Part shown: one piece after another, positions 49,375 through 58,755 of the stretch
Layout: each line of letters starts with the position of its first letter
How positions within the stretch are numbered: position 1 is the stretch's first letter
From: Butyrivibrio sp. MC2013
GTDB lineage: Bacteria > Bacillota > Clostridia > Lachnospirales > Lachnospiraceae
Direction: 5' to 3'
Assembly: GCF_000424585.1 (NCBI RefSeq)
Contig: NZ_AUKE01000001.1
Location: 248,001 to 312,000, forward strand
DNA: 64,000 bases
The notes under the pieces: model-generated
Seen by the model: only the letters and a program-made list of their open reading frames with translations
What the model was told of the DNA's origin: nothing
Database searches by the model: none
Translations under genes and position numbers: made by a program

Positions 49375-51138
49375 TCACTTCCTGATCGACGCCATCACGA
49401 CCTTCACATCATCCGCCAATGGCACCAATCTGAATCTTCCCACCGATGCAGGGATGATAAAGGTCTCTGCATAGTGTACGGTCAGAGGCGGGAAGCTGTT
49501 GTCTATACTTTCTATGACAGCTTCTCTTCCGCTTACCAGATTGGCCTGGATCACAGAATCATCGCATTCCACTTCAAGAGGCGCTTCCAGGCTGTAGCGC
49601 ATCACTTCTATGGGCTCTCTGCTATGAAGGCCTGTCCTCTCTACCTTGTAGCCTTCGCCCTCTGCTACTGTCATTTCCTGATGCACCAGCTGGTCATATA
49701 CATAGTCTGTATCCCTGTCCCACTGGATATTCCTAAGGCCATGCTCCACATGGATGGGCCTTGGCAATCCGTCCAGTCCCAGTCTGTCCCAGTCCCAGAG
49801 CTTAAAGGTGAATATATAGGGAGTAGCGCTGATCTCCAGCACCATGCAGCCTGCTCCTGAGCAGTGCACTGTGCCTGCAGGGATGAGTAGATGGTCGTGT
49901 TTTTTCACAGGGACCTTATTTACATAGTTTTCTGCGGGAAAAGATATGCTGCCCTTCTCAGCCGCCCTCAGATCACGGGCCATGGCAGCCTTGTCCACAT
50001 CCTTTTTGACTCCCAGATATACATAATTGTCCTTGTCTTCATCCACATCCAGGATGTAATAGCTCTCGTCCTGGGTATAATGCATGCCAAATTTGTCCTG
50101 GATATATTCGGTCAGAGGATGGACCTGGAGAGATAGATTTTCGCCCCCTATGGTATCGAGAAAGTCAAACCTGATGGGAAATTCCGCGCCGTATCTGCCA
50201 TGTACTCTCTCCCCAAGTAAGGGTCTTGGACAGTATAGAGTGATATCCATTGCAGGAAACTGGACTATAGTATCTCCAAATCCCAGGTTCAGCGCATTTT
50301 CTTCAGGTACGCCATCAAAGCACCAGGCCAGGTTCTGCTGATCCCTGCCTACTCCCAGCTTGTCCTGCATCCAGTGGCCGCCCCATACTCCGGGGTCAAA
50401 ATAGGGCTCCAGGCGAAATGGCCTTGCTGCCACTTTTCTAATGGCCTCTCTGAAGGCTTCACCCGCAACCATAGAAGGAACGCCCATGATATGGGAATCA
50501 ATGAGATAATCCATATCCTCAAAATGCTCCCTTTTGTACCTGTCAGCAAGTCTCCATTCTATGAAGTAGCCTATCTTGTACTTGGTTAGAAACGGAGCAT
50601 CTGTATTGCTGCAGTTCCAATTGGGCATACCCTTTCTGTATCTGAGCTGAGTCTCCCACCTGGACATATCGCAGTATACGTGGATATCAGCCCTGGCAAA
50701 GAGCTCTGTGGCAAAGCCAATAAGTATGATAGGGCCCCTCTCTTTTGCTATCCTCTCACGAAGCAGAGCTGCGGCTTCACTGTCATAGAGCGACTGTACG
50801 TTTTTGTGGCAGATCACACCAAAGACTCTGTCGTCTGTTATAAAGTCTTCAAATTCCTTCATCCTGACTTTTTCGGGCTTTGCAGCGGTCTCCACATCTA
50901 TGATGGTATCTGCGCCAAGCTCCCTTGCCATAGAGAGAATCTCCTCTTTATATACCCCGGGATAGAGATCAAAGGATATGATCAGATTGTCTCTACCTGT
51001 ATCTTTGCATTTCCCGGATATAGCGCTCTTTAATTCCTCTATTATCCTGTCTCTCCCCCCAAAAGCCTGATCATCATAGCCTTCCAGTCTTGTGACAGGG
51101 GCAGGATCGTAATTATTATAGCTGGTGATTTTATTCAT
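49375..51138 (-). CDS. Class I mannose-6-phosphate isomerase with extra N-terminal domain
   Basis: This 587-residue protein has a C-terminal part (~240-587) with class I mannose-6-phosphate isomerase features: the metal-site motif LSLQVHP, the QDESYYILD segment, and IPAGTVHCSGAGCMVLEIS. The N-terminal ~230 residues (LIISFDLYPGVYKEEILSMA) resemble a nucleoside/uridine-kinase-like fold but without a clear P-loop, so this part may be inactive or regulatory. The start at 51138 has AGGG six bases upstream. It ends the mannoside operon and would convert mannose-6-phosphate to fructose-6-phosphate. Confidence 0.85.
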   Translation of the reverse strand: MNKITSYNNYDPAPVTRLEGYDDQAFGGRDRIIEELKSAISGKCKDTGRDNLIISFDLYPGVYKEEILSMARELGADTIIDVETAAKPEKVRMKEFEDFITDDRVFGVICHKNVQSLYDSEAAALLRERIAKERGPIILIGFATELFARADIHVYCDMSRWETQLRYRKGMPNWNCSNTDAPFLTKYKIGYFIEWRLADRYKREHFEDMDYLIDSHIMGVPSMVAGEAFREAIRKVAARPFRLEPYFDPGVWGGHWMQDKLGVGRDQQNLAWCFDGVPEENALNLGFGDTIVQFPAMDITLYCPRPLLGERVHGRYGAEFPIRFDFLDTIGGENLSLQVHPLTEYIQDKFGMHYTQDESYYILDVDEDKDNYVYLGVKKDVDKAAMARDLRAAEKGSISFPAENYVNKVPVKKHDHLLIPAGTVHCSGAGCMVLEISATPYIFTFKLWDWDRLGLDGLPRPIHVEHGLRNIQWDRDTDYVYDQLVHQEMTVAEGEGYKVERTGLHSREPIEVMRYSLEAPLEVECDDSVIQANLVSGREAVIESIDNSFPPLTVHYAETFIIPASVGRFRLVPLADDVKVVMASIRK

Positions 51139-51167
51139 ATGCATCCCTAAACAAAATGATCAAATTG

Positions 51168-51222
51168 ACAATACATTGTTTCATTTCAAACTAATATGCT
51201 TTTTCTAATGTTATTTCTAATG
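51168..51222. promoter_or_regulatory. Candidate operator cluster before the isomerase gene
   Basis: ACAAT-AC-ATTGT (51168-51179) is an inverted repeat, and TTTCTAATG occurs twice (51202-51210 and 51214-51222) at a 12-base period. The stretch AATGTTAT here matches half of the perfect palindrome at 58630-58643. They may be sites for the neighbouring GntR regulator. Confidence 0.35.
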
Positions 51223-51230
51223 CTTTTTAA

Positions 51231-51953
51231 TCATAAGTCTACTGAATACTTGTATCTGTTGCCCGGATAGTAGCAGATGGAATATTCGAATATCTCATCA
51301 TTGGGCAGGAAGGTCTTGCGGGTCCTTATGAAAATAGGCATGTCAGCACCTATCTGCAGCATCTTCCTGACTTTATCACTGGGAAGAGCAGCTTCCAGGG
51401 TGTCATTACCCCTGACTATGCTGATATTGTAGGTATCACGGAGAAACTTATAGAGAGATTCCTTGTAATATTTGCAGTCAAGGGGAAGATCGATGAGCTT
51501 CTTGAGATAGGTCACCGTATATACCAGAGGCTTGCCCTCTACGTTGCGGACTCTCTCCAGCCTGTAGCAGTTATCTGTCCTTAGTATCCCCAGGGCCAGC
51601 GCGGTCTTGGTATCGGGACTTATGAGCTCCATTTTGCAATAGGAGGTCTCCATGGTGATGTCATGCTTTTTCATCTCATCTGTAAAGCTGATGACATTGG
51701 AGATAGCTTCGCTTATCTTCTCATAAGAGACCACAGTGCCTATACCCCTTGCCCTGGTGATATAGCCCTGCTGGGTCAGCGCAGAGAGAGCCTGCCTGGT
51801 GGTCACTCTGGAGATATCGTATTTCTCCATGTATTCCTTTTCAGAAGGAAGGATATCCCCTTTAACATATTTGCCGCTTTCTATCTCTGTTCTGATCAGA
51901 TCTTCCAACTGCAGATATAAGGGTGCAGCTCCTTTTTCTCTGTTTAGTTTCAT
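51231..51953 (-). CDS. GntR/HutC-family regulator of the mannoside operon
   Basis: The 240 residues contain a GntR winged helix (about 8-75; LPSEKEYMEKYDISRVTTRQ) and a UTRA ligand-binding domain (~95-235). The UTRA domain usually binds a sugar phosphate or related effector. AGGGGA precedes the ATG. It lies within the mannoside genes and is the obvious candidate to control them, probably through the palindromes at 58630-58643 and around 51168-51222. The effector is not known. Confidence 0.92.
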   Translation of the reverse strand: MKLNREKGAAPLYLQLEDLIRTEIESGKYVKGDILPSEKEYMEKYDISRVTTRQALSALTQQGYITRARGIGTVVSYEKISEAISNVISFTDEMKKHDITMETSYCKMELISPDTKTALALGILRTDNCYRLERVRNVEGKPLVYTVTYLKKLIDLPLDCKYYKESLYKFLRDTYNISIVRGNDTLEAALPSDKVRKMLQIGADMPIFIRTRKTFLPNDEIFEYSICYYPGNRYKYSVDL

Positions 51954-52000
51954 CAGGCAATGTCCCCTTTTCTTTTTTATCCTATTTTGCAGATAACGTT

Positions 52001-52912
52001 TTAGATGACCTTTGCAGCATCTTCCGAGTCTTTCAGCTTTGCAAGCAGCCCCTGCATGGCAGCTCTTGAAGTGTCGGGTTCAGGTATTATTTTGATATTA
52101 TCAGTATATAGCCTTTTTTCCAACTCTTTCCCCCAAAAAGCATAGCTTCCTGATATCTTGCCCCCAACCAGCAGAGCCTCCGGCTTAAAGCTATCTATAA
52201 AAGGCATAATGGCTTTTGCGACATCATGTCCAAAGGCTCTGTATACGCTAAGAGCACCTTCATCCCCTTCAAGGCACCTGTTATAAAGCTCCAGGCCGTC
52301 CACTTCTTCACCTATGATCTCCCCAGACAGCTTTAGCAGTCCTCTGGCAGATAGATAATCGTCTATGATGCTGTTCTTAAAAGGTGTATCGTAGATCCAG
52401 CCATTTGCAGGGACGCCCTCTGCAGCATCCCTTATCACCCTGCCATCTCTGATAAAGGCAGAACCTGCTCCCGTGCCCAGGCAGAGGCAGATGATGCTCT
52501 TACAGCCTGCTGCCGCGCCGCTCTTATAGCTTCCCAGCGCGCAGGCTTCCACATCATGGAGAAATAGCATTGGGATATGAGCCATAGCAGGATCTATACG
52601 GGATAGCTCCTCTTTAAAAGACAGGCCATAGATATCATCATATTTGCCAAGGCCCTTCATCAGGCTGATCCCCCTCTCATAATCAAAGGGCCCGGGCATG
52701 GCATAGCCAATCCCTCTGATCACATCATCAGCCTGTAGCTCTGTAATGATATTATAAAAATTTCTAAATATCACTTCTGTGCTTTCTCCGGATCTGGAAG
52801 GGTATTCACTGTAACGCATCATCTTGCCTGACCCTATATCCCAGGCGCCTGCCTTGATGCCTGTGCCGCCCACATCCAGAACTATATATAGCCCTGTCAT
52901 ATCAATCTGCAT
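52001..52912 (-). CDS. ROK-family sugar kinase
   Basis: This 303-residue protein has the phosphate-binding motif DVGGTGIKAGAWD at the N-terminus and GTGAGSAF near residue 150, as in ROK glucokinase- or mannokinase-type enzymes. The CxCGxxGC zinc motif of classical ROK proteins is not visible, so it belongs to a divergent branch. It overlaps the end of the mannosidase gene by 11 bases. Phosphorylation of released mannose is the likely role, by context. Confidence 0.88.
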   Translation of the reverse strand: MQIDMTGLYIVLDVGGTGIKAGAWDIGSGKMMRYSEYPSRSGESTEVIFRNFYNIITELQADDVIRGIGYAMPGPFDYERGISLMKGLGKYDDIYGLSFKEELSRIDPAMAHIPMLFLHDVEACALGSYKSGAAAGCKSIICLCLGTGAGSAFIRDGRVIRDAAEGVPANGWIYDTPFKNSIIDDYLSARGLLKLSGEIIGEEVDGLELYNRCLEGDEGALSVYRAFGHDVAKAIMPFIDSFKPEALLVGGKISGSYAFWGKELEKRLYTDNIKIIPEPDTSRAAMQGLLAKLKDSEDAAKVI

Positions 52913-55373
52913 ATCCTGTTATGATCCCTTCATCCTCACATACACAGCTATTGAATACATCTGCTACAGAGCTGCCTTCATCTACTATCAGACTGTAGCG
53001 AAACTCGTAAAAGCCTGCCAGGTCCACCTTGAAATTGGTCTCCCAAAAATTGTTCATGGGCCAGGAGTAAACCATGGCACTGTTCCTGGCTTTATCAGGA
53101 GCCTTGCAGAGCTCAATCCTGCGAGCCTTTAGGTCTCCCAGCGCAGCAAGGGGCACATCCTTAGAGATGACTGCCACTGTCTTTCCTAGCGACTTCCAGG
53201 CCAGTGCGTTCCTTATGAGATAGAAATCCTGGCAGGTCCCCGGCAGTTGGTCTATACCGGGCCTTATGATGCAGCCTGTCTTATTCAGATAGAATTCTCC
53301 ATCGTTACCTGCCGTAAAGGGAAGTGCTATATAGAGATTCTCCGGCTCCCATTTGCTCTCCTTATGGATCCTTACGTTGAACTCAAGCTTAGGAAGAGAC
53401 CTATAGACTTTTAGAAATACAGTATATATTCCCGTTCCTTCAAGGTCATATTCAAGTTCTAAAGCGGTATATACAGGGCCATCTTCTACTATCTTTTTCC
53501 CCTTTAGCCTGCTGTAGTATCTGTGCGTAGAGCAGTTCTTGCGGTTCCTGCCCATGCGCCTTCTCACATCGCAGGGATCTGTATCTATATCAGTGATCTC
53601 ATAGACACCGGAGAAGGGAGCCAGATCCGAATCAGCTCTTAGAAGCTCTGTATTATCCCTGTTCCAAATGATGCTGTTTATTCCCTTTGTATCATCAATA
53701 GATATTGTATAGAAGCTGCTATCTATCCTGTACTCATCTCTGCGCTGATCCTGCAATATATCTTCTATTCCGTCCGCGCCTATATGAGCATGATTTCTAA
53801 TAGTATTTTCTATATCATCATTCTCACCAGCCAGATGTATCTCTGCATGGATAGTCTCATTAGGAGCCAGATCCACTTCAACTTCTACCATGGTGGCTCT
53901 GGCTATTCTCTTCACCTGGCTCTTTAACACTTCTCCTGTAGCAGAGTTAGTCACTACTATGGGCATGGAAGGCTCAAAGCTTACACCGTCTACAAATTCC
54001 CAAAATTCTATATAGAGATAGCAGCTGGTCTTCATCCTCCTATTGTGGGGATTGATGATGATATAGTGCTGAGGCTTGTCCTGCCTTACAGATACTTCCC
54101 CCCGCTCTGCCAGGATATCATCAAGGCCCTTGGATACCTGTGTATTGGCATTGGTAGCATAGGCAGTCTTCTTGTATTCCAGGGACTCTACCATGCTATC
54201 CCAAGGCTGGGATACGCTGCTGGAATAGCCCCAGGTATGCTCTGCATAGAGCATGAGATCACGGGCTGCCTGCAGCATATCCTCACGGCTGTATATCCTG
54301 CCTTTAGGATCAAGCTTTTTGCACAGGTCATATTTCCGGGCGGCATCGCGGTATACCTTGACAGCTGCAGGTGTAGAGCCTACGCCGTCTGCCCACCAGT
54401 CTGTGAAGTCCCCTTTATAAACAGGTATATCCTTGCAGCGCTTCTTAACTTCTGCAAAAAAGTCTTCTAAAGTGACCATTCTGAATCTGACCCTGCCCTC
54501 AAAAGCTTCAGTCAACTTGTGGGCCCTTCTTGTGATCTCAAGATTCGGAGGAGCATTGTCAGTGATAGCTCCGGATACCATAAAGGGTACCAGGTCGTAG
54601 GGATATTCCTCTTTTTCCAGATTCTCAAGATAGCGTCCGATACGGGTAATGGCTATCTCCATCTCCCTCTCTTCTACCTTGTCTGCATCCCTTCCTGTTA
54701 TGGAATTGGCCCTGAGCCCTGCCGTGAACTCATCATGGAAGGTATAATCAGAGCCTGCGTGAGGCACCAGGAACATCTCATTGCCCACATGATAGTGATC
54801 CCCGTTCCACATCAATATCCGCTCACCTGACTCTGTCTCCCAGTAGTAAGGGCAGGTCTTCTTAAACAGCGGGAACATACCGTGATGAGGATGGAGCGCA
54901 GTATAGAAATATCTAAGGCCGTGCCTGTACAAGACCTCCGGATAGCCCCAGGAGAGCCCATTGATATCAGCACTCATACCGGCTGTGATAGGATGTCCAA
55001 TCCTTTTGCCATAGCCTTCAACCTCCTCCATTACATCATCGAAAGCCGCCTCTGAAGTGAGATCTGTCATATTCAGATAGTTGCCTGACAGTCCTATTTC
55101 CCCGCTGGCAACATAGGCCTCAAATCTGCTAATGAGATCCTCGTCTGCCATCTTATAGAACTGCTCCACCTGCCAGTAATTCTCACACTGCCATACGAAG
55201 CCCTCATAGTCCGGATCCTGCGACCTGTGAGCCTTGTCAAGAAGCTCTATAGCCTGCCTGATATAGTCGTAATGGTACCTTGTGATCTTGTCCTGCCTTT
55301 CTGTATATCCTATGTCAGTATGGCTATGATGGATCAGATATACGTCCCAGGTCTTCTTTAGATTATTTTTCAC
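52902..55373 (-). CDS. GH38-like alpha-mannosidase
   Basis: This 823-residue cytoplasmic protein shows the GH38 zinc motif HSHTDIGYT (His18, Asp20), and Asp136 in SADINGLSWGYP lies where the GH38 nucleophile is expected. A long beta-sandwich C-terminal half follows. Similarity to the divergent DUF5054-type GH38 relatives is possible. The start is GTG with AAGGAGG upstream, next to an 8-bp hairpin. It lies between sugar permeases and a ROK kinase, so it probably cleaves imported mannosides. Confidence 0.8.
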   Translation of the reverse strand: MKNNLKKTWDVYLIHHSHTDIGYTERQDKITRYHYDYIRQAIELLDKAHRSQDPDYEGFVWQCENYWQVEQFYKMADEDLISRFEAYVASGEIGLSGNYLNMTDLTSEAAFDDVMEEVEGYGKRIGHPITAGMSADINGLSWGYPEVLYRHGLRYFYTALHPHHGMFPLFKKTCPYYWETESGERILMWNGDHYHVGNEMFLVPHAGSDYTFHDEFTAGLRANSITGRDADKVEEREMEIAITRIGRYLENLEKEEYPYDLVPFMVSGAITDNAPPNLEITRRAHKLTEAFEGRVRFRMVTLEDFFAEVKKRCKDIPVYKGDFTDWWADGVGSTPAAVKVYRDAARKYDLCKKLDPKGRIYSREDMLQAARDLMLYAEHTWGYSSSVSQPWDSMVESLEYKKTAYATNANTQVSKGLDDILAERGEVSVRQDKPQHYIIINPHNRRMKTSCYLYIEFWEFVDGVSFEPSMPIVVTNSATGEVLKSQVKRIARATMVEVEVDLAPNETIHAEIHLAGENDDIENTIRNHAHIGADGIEDILQDQRRDEYRIDSSFYTISIDDTKGINSIIWNRDNTELLRADSDLAPFSGVYEITDIDTDPCDVRRRMGRNRKNCSTHRYYSRLKGKKIVEDGPVYTALELEYDLEGTGIYTVFLKVYRSLPKLEFNVRIHKESKWEPENLYIALPFTAGNDGEFYLNKTGCIIRPGIDQLPGTCQDFYLIRNALAWKSLGKTVAVISKDVPLAALGDLKARRIELCKAPDKARNSAMVYSWPMNNFWETNFKVDLAGFYEFRYSLIVDEGSSVADVFNSCVCEDEGIITGYAD

Positions 55374-55384
55374 ATTTTCCTCCT

Positions 55385-55404
55385 TGCTCTGCTGCTGCAG
55401 AGCA
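55385..55404 (-). other. Intercistronic hairpin before the mannosidase gene
   Basis: TGCTCTGC (55385-55392) and GCAGAGCA (55397-55404) form a perfect 8-bp stem with a 4-base loop. On the minus strand it ends directly at the AGGAGG ribosome binding site and may tune translation or protect mRNA. Confidence 0.5.
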
Positions 55405-55426
55405 TATATTTTTATACTATTTCTAT

Positions 55427-56242
55427 CTATTTGGACATGTATGCAAATCCCTTTTGGAACTTGTCATTAAGCAGGAAAAAGAGTATCAGCGTCGGCAGCG
55501 ATGAAGCGATACATGCCACAAAGAGCGCCGGAGGATTGCCTCCTCCCATAATGGACAGACTGGCCATGATAGGACGGGTCTGGGCAGACTTGGTAAAGGT
55601 CAGCCCGAACATCAGATCATTCCAGCACCAGGTAAACTGTGACAAAAATACTATTGATACAGGCGCCGCGGACATGGGAAGGAATATCCTAGAGAGGATC
55701 ATAAATTCCGATGCCCCTTCTATCCTGGCTGATTCGCACAGTTCCTTATCTATCCCCAAAAAGAAATTTCTAAATACAAACATACTGTAAGGTATGCATA
55801 TGGCACTGTAAAAAAGGATCATACCTATACGTGTATTATAAAGTCCAAGCTTCTGATATGCCTTAAATATTGGGATCAGATATACCTGAAAGGGAAAAAC
55901 CGTTCCGCAATATATCATTATGAACCAGAAGAACTTGTGCCTGATATTCAAATGTGTCAGGCCATATGCTGCAAACATAGCTATTATCACTGCAAGGACT
56001 GCTCCGCTAAGGGCATAGAGCAGAGTAACAGACATGGACTGAAGCACCCTGCTTGTGACCAGCGCCTTTAGATTAGCCATGAGATTATTGCCCTTTGGAA
56101 GGAGCCACAAGGATCCCAGGTTATATTCCTGTTTGGTCTTAAATACATTTAGAAAAACAAAAAATACAGGAGATATCCATATCAATGATAATACAGAAAG
56201 GATCAGATTGAATATGATCTTTGTTTTTTTGCCTGTTTTCAA
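55427..56242 (-). CDS. Carbohydrate ABC permease, MalG type
   Basis: This 271-residue inner-membrane permease has six predicted helices and the EAA loop (ARIEGASEFMILSRIFLPMS) that contacts the ATPase. No ATG lies near the N-terminus; a TTG at 56242 with GGTGAGG just upstream is the likely start. It follows the MalF-type gene by 11 bases. The ATPase of the transporter is not in the window and may be a shared MsmX-type protein. Confidence 0.93.
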   Translation of the reverse strand: MKTGKKTKIIFNLILSVLSLIWISPVFFVFLNVFKTKQEYNLGSLWLLPKGNNLMANLKALVTSRVLQSMSVTLLYALSGAVLAVIIAMFAAYGLTHLNIRHKFFWFIMIYCGTVFPFQVYLIPIFKAYQKLGLYNTRIGMILFYSAICIPYSMFVFRNFFLGIDKELCESARIEGASEFMILSRIFLPMSAAPVSIVFLSQFTWCWNDLMFGLTFTKSAQTRPIMASLSIMGGGNPPALFVACIASSLPTLILFFLLNDKFQKGFAYMSK

Positions 56243-56253
56243 TTCCTCACCCC

Positions 56254-57180
56254 CTATTCTTCCCTGAATGTATTCCTGAGATTAAAGTAGGACACTATGA
56301 GTATGACCACTGTCAGCACTATAGCTACAGCTGCACCTCTTCCGTAGCGGTTGTAGATAAAGCTCTCCTCATACATGGTCAGTGCCAACGTCTCCGAAGA
56401 CCTGTAGGGTCCGCCCTTGGTCATGACCCAGATGCCATCAAATACTTTAAAGCTGTTCACCAGGGACATGAGGAGTATGACTATGATAGTAGGCCTTATC
56501 AGCGGCAGTACCACTTTGGTATAGAGCTTTACAGGTCCCACTCCGTCTATCATAGCTGCCTCTATGGGAGACAGGTCCACATTTCTAAATGCAGCAACAT
56601 ACAATACCAGGTTCAGTCCTATGCCCTGCCATATACCTGTGAGTATCATCACAAAGGTATTAACATAAGGCACTGCCAGCCAGTCCTTAACCATCTCGGG
56701 ATGTCCCAGCTGCCCCAACAGATAAGGTATCCCATAGGTAGAGAGCAGTGTAGCCATGATCACGCCGCTGACCGTAGCCGATATCGCAGTTGGAAAATAG
56801 AAAAAATTCGTAAATAATTTGGCAAAAGAGCTCTTAGTGATCATGATCGCCAAAAGCAGGGGAAGCAGCACTGATATCACCAGCGAAGATACTACCCAGA
56901 TAAGAGTATTACCCACAGAGATCATGAAATTACTATCCCCAAATAGTGCCAGATAATTATCTATCCGGCAAAATTCCATCTTATTGACACCATCCCAGTT
57001 ATTAAAGCTGAGCATCAGGGTGTATAGGATAGAGCTGATAAAAAAGACCGCCACAAGGATAACCGCAGGTGCTATATACATATAGTCCCTTATAACAGTC
57101 CATCTCTTCTTATGGATATGGCTATCGGCAACAGGAACATTATCCAGCCGAAGACGAGGTGCAGATGCAGTATTATTCAC
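56254..57180 (-). CDS. Carbohydrate ABC permease, MalF type
   Basis: This 308-residue permease has six predicted helices and the EAA loop (AAMIDGVGPVKLYTKVVLPL). The start is GTG with CTGGAGG upstream. It pairs with the MalG-type permease and the binding protein encoded on either side to import an oligosaccharide, probably a mannoside given the downstream enzymes. Confidence 0.93.
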   Translation of the reverse strand: MNNTASAPRLRLDNVPVADSHIHKKRWTVIRDYMYIAPAVILVAVFFISSILYTLMLSFNNWDGVNKMEFCRIDNYLALFGDSNFMISVGNTLIWVVSSLVISVLLPLLLAIMITKSSFAKLFTNFFYFPTAISATVSGVIMATLLSTYGIPYLLGQLGHPEMVKDWLAVPYVNTFVMILTGIWQGIGLNLVLYVAAFRNVDLSPIEAAMIDGVGPVKLYTKVVLPLIRPTIIVILLMSLVNSFKVFDGIWVMTKGGPYRSSETLALTMYEESFIYNRYGRGAAVAIVLTVVILIVSYFNLRNTFREE

Positions 57181-57203
57181 TTTTTCCTCCAGTTATAAAT
57201 ACT

Positions 57204-57263
57204 CACGGGGGCCGTACTACAGATCACTCGCACGCAGCTCGCGATAGCAGCAAAACCCCCGTG
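57204..57263 (-). other. Intercistronic hairpin after the binding-protein gene
   Basis: CACGGGGG (57204-57211) and CCCCCGTG (57256-57263) pair perfectly, with further GC-rich pairing inside the loop. There is no T-run on the minus strand. Such hairpins commonly stabilise the binding-protein mRNA or cause partial termination, giving more binding protein than permease. Confidence 0.65.
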
Positions 57264-57287
57264 TCAGATGAATAAGTATATTAGTTA

Positions 57288-58568
57288 TTAGTTGCCAAAT
57301 ACTTCATCTGCCTTTTGCTGGATCACAGGCAGTATATCGTCTGCACCGGCAGCCCTTGTCTCAAATTTCATAAGCTCATCCAATGCCACATCCCTGATGG
57401 AATCATCAGTATTTTCGTAATAGCGCAGCATCAGTTCATATTTGCTATCATCCTGAGTCAGCCTTACCATCTCATTGGCAGTAGCATTTTCGCTGACTAC
57501 CTGGCTGGTGCAGAGGAAACCTGTAACATTGGTAAATACTGTCTGGTTGTCCTTGGTATACCAGCTCTTTAATACCTCTTTGGCAGCTTCCTTGTCATCA
57601 CTGCCCTTTGCTACGCACAGAGGAGCTATCTCAAAAAAGATGATGCTCTTGCCTCCATTCATGGGAGGCACTACAAATACGCTCATATCCACCTCGGGCT
57701 CCATGCCATAGTCACCTGTCAGAGTCTTGCATTCATAGTTGGGCTCCAGCATCATGGCTACTGTGCCGTTTGCCAGGGATTTGTCCATATCTGAGATCTG
57801 CATGGGTTCTGAGAAATAGCCCTTTTCGATCATGTCCTGCCAGATATGCATTACATTTACGACCTTCTCATCTGTGTATGCTATGGAGCCGTCACATACG
57901 CCCTGATATAGAGCAGGGTCGTAAGCAGCCAGCATAGCCTGGAACCAGATAAAGCCTGCCCATCCATCATTTTTGAGAGCAATGGGTGTGATCCCCTTGG
58001 ACTTTAATACTTCGCATACAGCAAGCAGCTCATCAAAGGTCGTTGGCACCTCAAGGCCATTGTCTGCAAATACATTCTTGTTATAGATGATCATGTTGTA
58101 GATGATACTGTACGGCACTGCATATACCTTGCCATCCAGCGACAGTGATTCCTTGACGCTATCTGCAACCCCATTAGGTACTACGTACTCATCCCATATA
58201 TCCGTCAGATCCTCCAGATTGCCGCTGCCTGCCAGAGTCATGAGCTGAGGTCCGCTCCACCAGGTGAATAGTCCCGGAGCATCCGCAGTAGTCACGGACT
58301 GCTGAAGCGCTGTCTGATAGGATGCTGTGTCCGGATATGCCACGCAGGATACGTCCACGCCGCTAAGGGATGAGATGCTGCCCATCAGTTCATCTATAGC
58401 TTCCTGATCTGTATTGTTTAACTTATCATTCCAAAATTCTACCGCCCCTGTCTTGGCACCCAGCACTTCTCCTTCACCGGCGCCATCTTTACCAGCAGAT
58501 CCGCAGCCTGCCATGGTTCCAAATAGCAGCGCAGTCCCCAGGAATAGAGCTAATAATTTCCTTCTCAT
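57288..58568 (-). CDS. Sugar-binding lipoprotein of ABC transporter
   Basis: This 426-residue family 1 solute-binding protein has a lipoprotein signal ending in TMAGC (Cys22). Typical elements are GAVEFWNDKLN, LEDLTDIWDEYV and GKVYAVPYSI. It is the first gene of the mannoside operon, behind a promoter and a perfect palindrome. It captures the oligosaccharide outside the membrane and hands it to the two permeases. Confidence 0.94.
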   Translation of the reverse strand: MRRKLLALFLGTALLFGTMAGCGSAGKDGAGEGEVLGAKTGAVEFWNDKLNNTDQEAIDELMGSISSLSGVDVSCVAYPDTASYQTALQQSVTTADAPGLFTWWSGPQLMTLAGSGNLEDLTDIWDEYVVPNGVADSVKESLSLDGKVYAVPYSIIYNMIIYNKNVFADNGLEVPTTFDELLAVCEVLKSKGITPIALKNDGWAGFIWFQAMLAAYDPALYQGVCDGSIAYTDEKVVNVMHIWQDMIEKGYFSEPMQISDMDKSLANGTVAMMLEPNYECKTLTGDYGMEPEVDMSVFVVPPMNGGKSIIFFEIAPLCVAKGSDDKEAAKEVLKSWYTKDNQTVFTNVTGFLCTSQVVSENATANEMVRLTQDDSKYELMLRYYENTDDSIRDVALDELMKFETRAAGADDILPVIQQKADEVFGN

Positions 58569-58629
58569 TAATTATCCCCTCTTTTCTGTATTAAGTTGTT
58601 GTTTCAAAGATGGTATACCGCTCTTTTTA

Positions 58630-58671
58630 AATGTTATAACATTATAATATTACGATATTTCAGAGCGTCAA
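58630..58671 (-). promoter_or_regulatory. Mannoside operon promoter with 14-bp palindromic operator
   Basis: TTGACG (58666-58671) and TATAAT (58641-58646) are 19 bases apart, a little long. AATGTTATAACATT (58630-58643) is a perfect palindrome overlapping the -10 box and start site, the position expected for a repressor such as the GntR protein. Confidence 0.65.
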
Positions 58672-58755
58672 TCTCTTTTGAGAAGATAATTCATTTTCAT
58701 GATTATGCTTAAAACGTTTTGTTCACTGTGTATACCCTGCGAAGCAAAAGATTAA

